The position numbers were made by a program, and so were the translations under genes. The notes under the pieces are model-generated. The model worked only from the letters and a program-made list of their open reading frames with translations. It made no database searches and had not been told where the DNA came from. Positions 28,040-29,263 of a DNA stretch of 29,263 bases are shown piece by piece. Source of the DNA: a virus. The stretch spans positions 1 through 29,263 of IMG/VR virus record IMGVR_UViG_3300034198_009848. One strand, 5' to 3'. The first letter of the stretch is position 1, and every line of letters begins with the position of its first letter.

Positions 28040-29263
28040 TTATATCGTGTGTAGGAACTTGCGAAGGGATCCAACTGTAAGCTTTAGGCCACCAGCGTCG
28101 TCTAACCCCTCACCGTCAATAATAGCATTAGCTACTGACATTTTTTGTTGAAGCATAGCATATTGCCGTTCTTCAATAGAACCTTTTATTAATATGTCTT
28201 GAATTACTACGTGTTTCCAGGTGCTGGAAGCTCGTCGTATGCGTCCGTTTCGCTGTAGTGCCAAACCGGCGTTCCACGGTAAATCGTAGTTAATAAGAAG
28301 ATTAGCTTGCGGCAAATCAACACCATAGCCGCCAGCATCAGAACTAACAAGGATGCGAGTAGCAGGATTAGTTTGAAAATCAACTTTAGCCTCCTCTTTT
28401 TCTTTTGCGTTCATTTTACCAGTATAAGTCTGTACTCCAAACATTGCCAAATCTTTAGCAATTAAGTCAGTCATAGCTACAAAACTGGTAAAAATTACAA
28501 GTTTGTTTTTTGGGTCTGAGGTTAAGAATTCAATAACAGTTTCTTTAAGAATCTCTAGCTTAGGGGTTTTTAGTACGCGGTCTAAACGTCCATCTAAAAG
28601 TAACTCTCCAGCATACTTAGACCCTTGTATGCCTAAAGGATTAGAGTTGTACGTCGTACCACTAGTGCGAACTAACGATGGATGGTCACAAAGCATACGT
28701 AAGGCCGTAAGTTTAGACATAATTCGCCCTTTAATCTCGTTAATAGTTGGGTCATATACAGACTCTGAAAAAATATTAAAGTCCGTAAAACTGTCTACAG
28801 CCTCATCTAAGTCTGTAATAAGTTCGTCAACGATACTGTTGTATACAGACTGCGTGGCTTTATCAAAAGGAACAATAATTGGAGAAGCAGTAATTGTTTC
28901 AGGAAGGTACGGGGCTACATCTTCGTCGCTTTGGCGTTTACGTACACATGCCACAGACATGCGTTGAGTCAATGCCGGAAGGTTTTTATACCTCTCTACT
29001 CCTCCAAAGTAATTACGAACAATATAATTTTGATCAAATGTTCCAAAGCTGCCCAATACTTTAGGGTCTACAAATTGCATAATGCTAAATAGTTCTTCTG
29101 GTTTTCCGTTTTCTACTGGAGTTCCAGTTAATGCAAACGTGTAAGGAGACTTTAATTTTTTTACTTCTTTTGACCTTTTAGACTTAAAACTCTTTAAAGC
29201 AGTAGCTTCGTCAGCTACAATAAATGACCGAGGAAGTTTTTGTACTTCTTTATAATCATTAAC
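28040..29263 (-). CDS. SNF2-type helicase/ATPase, N-terminus outside window
   Basis: The frame stays open to the right edge, giving 407 residues of the C-terminal part. Motif II is VADEATALKSF (DEAT in place of DEAH), motif III ALTGTPVENG, then the SNF2 helical region, motif IV KLVIFTSFVAMTDL, motif V SSDAGGYGVDLP followed by NLLINYDLPWN, and motif VI QRNGRIRR. SNF2 proteins use ATP to translocate along duplex DNA and displace bound proteins. A phage copy probably helps replication or recombination. The P-loop and N-terminal domains lie beyond 29263. Confidence 0.93.
   Translation of the reverse strand, partial: VNDYKEVQKLPRSFIVADEATALKSFKSKRSKEVKKLKSPYTFALTGTPVENGKPEELFSIMQFVDPKVLGSFGTFDQNYIVRNYFGGVERYKNLPALTQRMSVACVRKRQSDEDVAPYLPETITASPIIVPFDKATQSVYNSIVDELITDLDEAVDSFTDFNIFSESVYDPTINEIKGRIMSKLTALRMLCDHPSLVRTSGTTYNSNPLGIQGSKYAGELLLDGRLDRVLKTPKLEILKETVIEFLTSDPKNKLVIFTSFVAMTDLIAKDLAMFGVQTYTGKMNAKEKEEAKVDFQTNPATRILVSSDAGGYGVDLPQANLLINYDLPWNAGLALQRNGRIRRASSTWKHVVIQDILIKGSIEERQYAMLQQKMSVANAIIDGEGLDDAGGLKLTVGSLRKFLHTI

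Noticed and set aside
1-29263. Insertion sequences, CRISPR arrays, attachment sites, rRNA
   Set aside because: I saw no transposase, long terminal inverted repeats, regular repeat-spacer pattern, integrase or rRNA. Reading by eye could miss diverged repeats.

Overview
The window looks like part of the genome of a tailed bacteriophage that infects an actinobacterium. Three gene families point to the host: a WhiB-type iron-sulfur regulator (21164-21532, minus), a DUF4192-like protein (2046-2582, plus) and a DUF6378-like protein (19615-19890, minus). The phage origin is inferred from tightly packed genes with 1-8 nt stop/start overlaps, the gene set (phage-type PolA, RecA/UvsX-like ATPase, ssDNA-binding protein, Cas4-type exonuclease, two resolvases, class II ribonucleotide reductase, tRNA) and the many small unknown proteins. 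The DNA is AT-leaning by eye, which would fit a low-GC actinobacterial host such as the freshwater lineages, but that is inference. I recognise no capsid, tail, terminase, lysis or integrase gene.

Layout. From 1 to 4869 genes run on the plus strand: a VWA-domain protein cut by the left edge, a putative zinc protein with two CxxCxGxG modules, several small proteins, a tRNA-Arg(UCU), a leader RNA that can fold in two mutually exclusive ways, a HicA-like protein and a Pyr_excise/MSMEG_6728-family protein. A strong bidirectional terminator at 4878-4909 separates this block from everything to the right, which runs on the minus strand towards it.

In transcription order, right to left, the minus block holds: an SNF2-type helicase cut by the right edge; small helical and zinc-finger proteins; a MerR-like protein; an ssDNA-binding protein; PolA with Leu at the position equivalent to E. 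coli Phe762; a zinc-ribbon protein and a RecA-like ATPase; a PD-(D/E)XK resolvase, WhiB and a Cas4-like exonuclease that overlap one another by about 60 nt; a RuvC-like resolvase; a SpoVS homologue; a metallophosphoesterase; an unexplained run of polar, cysteine-motif proteins (11424-16870); a cassette of nucleotidyltransferase-like, HAD-like and TGT/DpdA-like proteins (7367-10250); and a cobalamin-dependent ribonucleotide reductase with its own promoter/operator-like region.

The recognisable minus-strand genes form a replication-recombination-nucleotide supply module: helicase, SSB and polymerase copy DNA; RecA-like, Cas4-like and two resolvases recombine and process it; the reductase supplies dNTPs. 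The least explained parts are the TGT-like/HAD/NTase cassette, the cysteine-motif cluster and the SD-sequestering leader RNA. Seven credible genes shorter than 60 codons were found by reading translational overlaps, and an eighth, a 21-codon ORF, is tentative.
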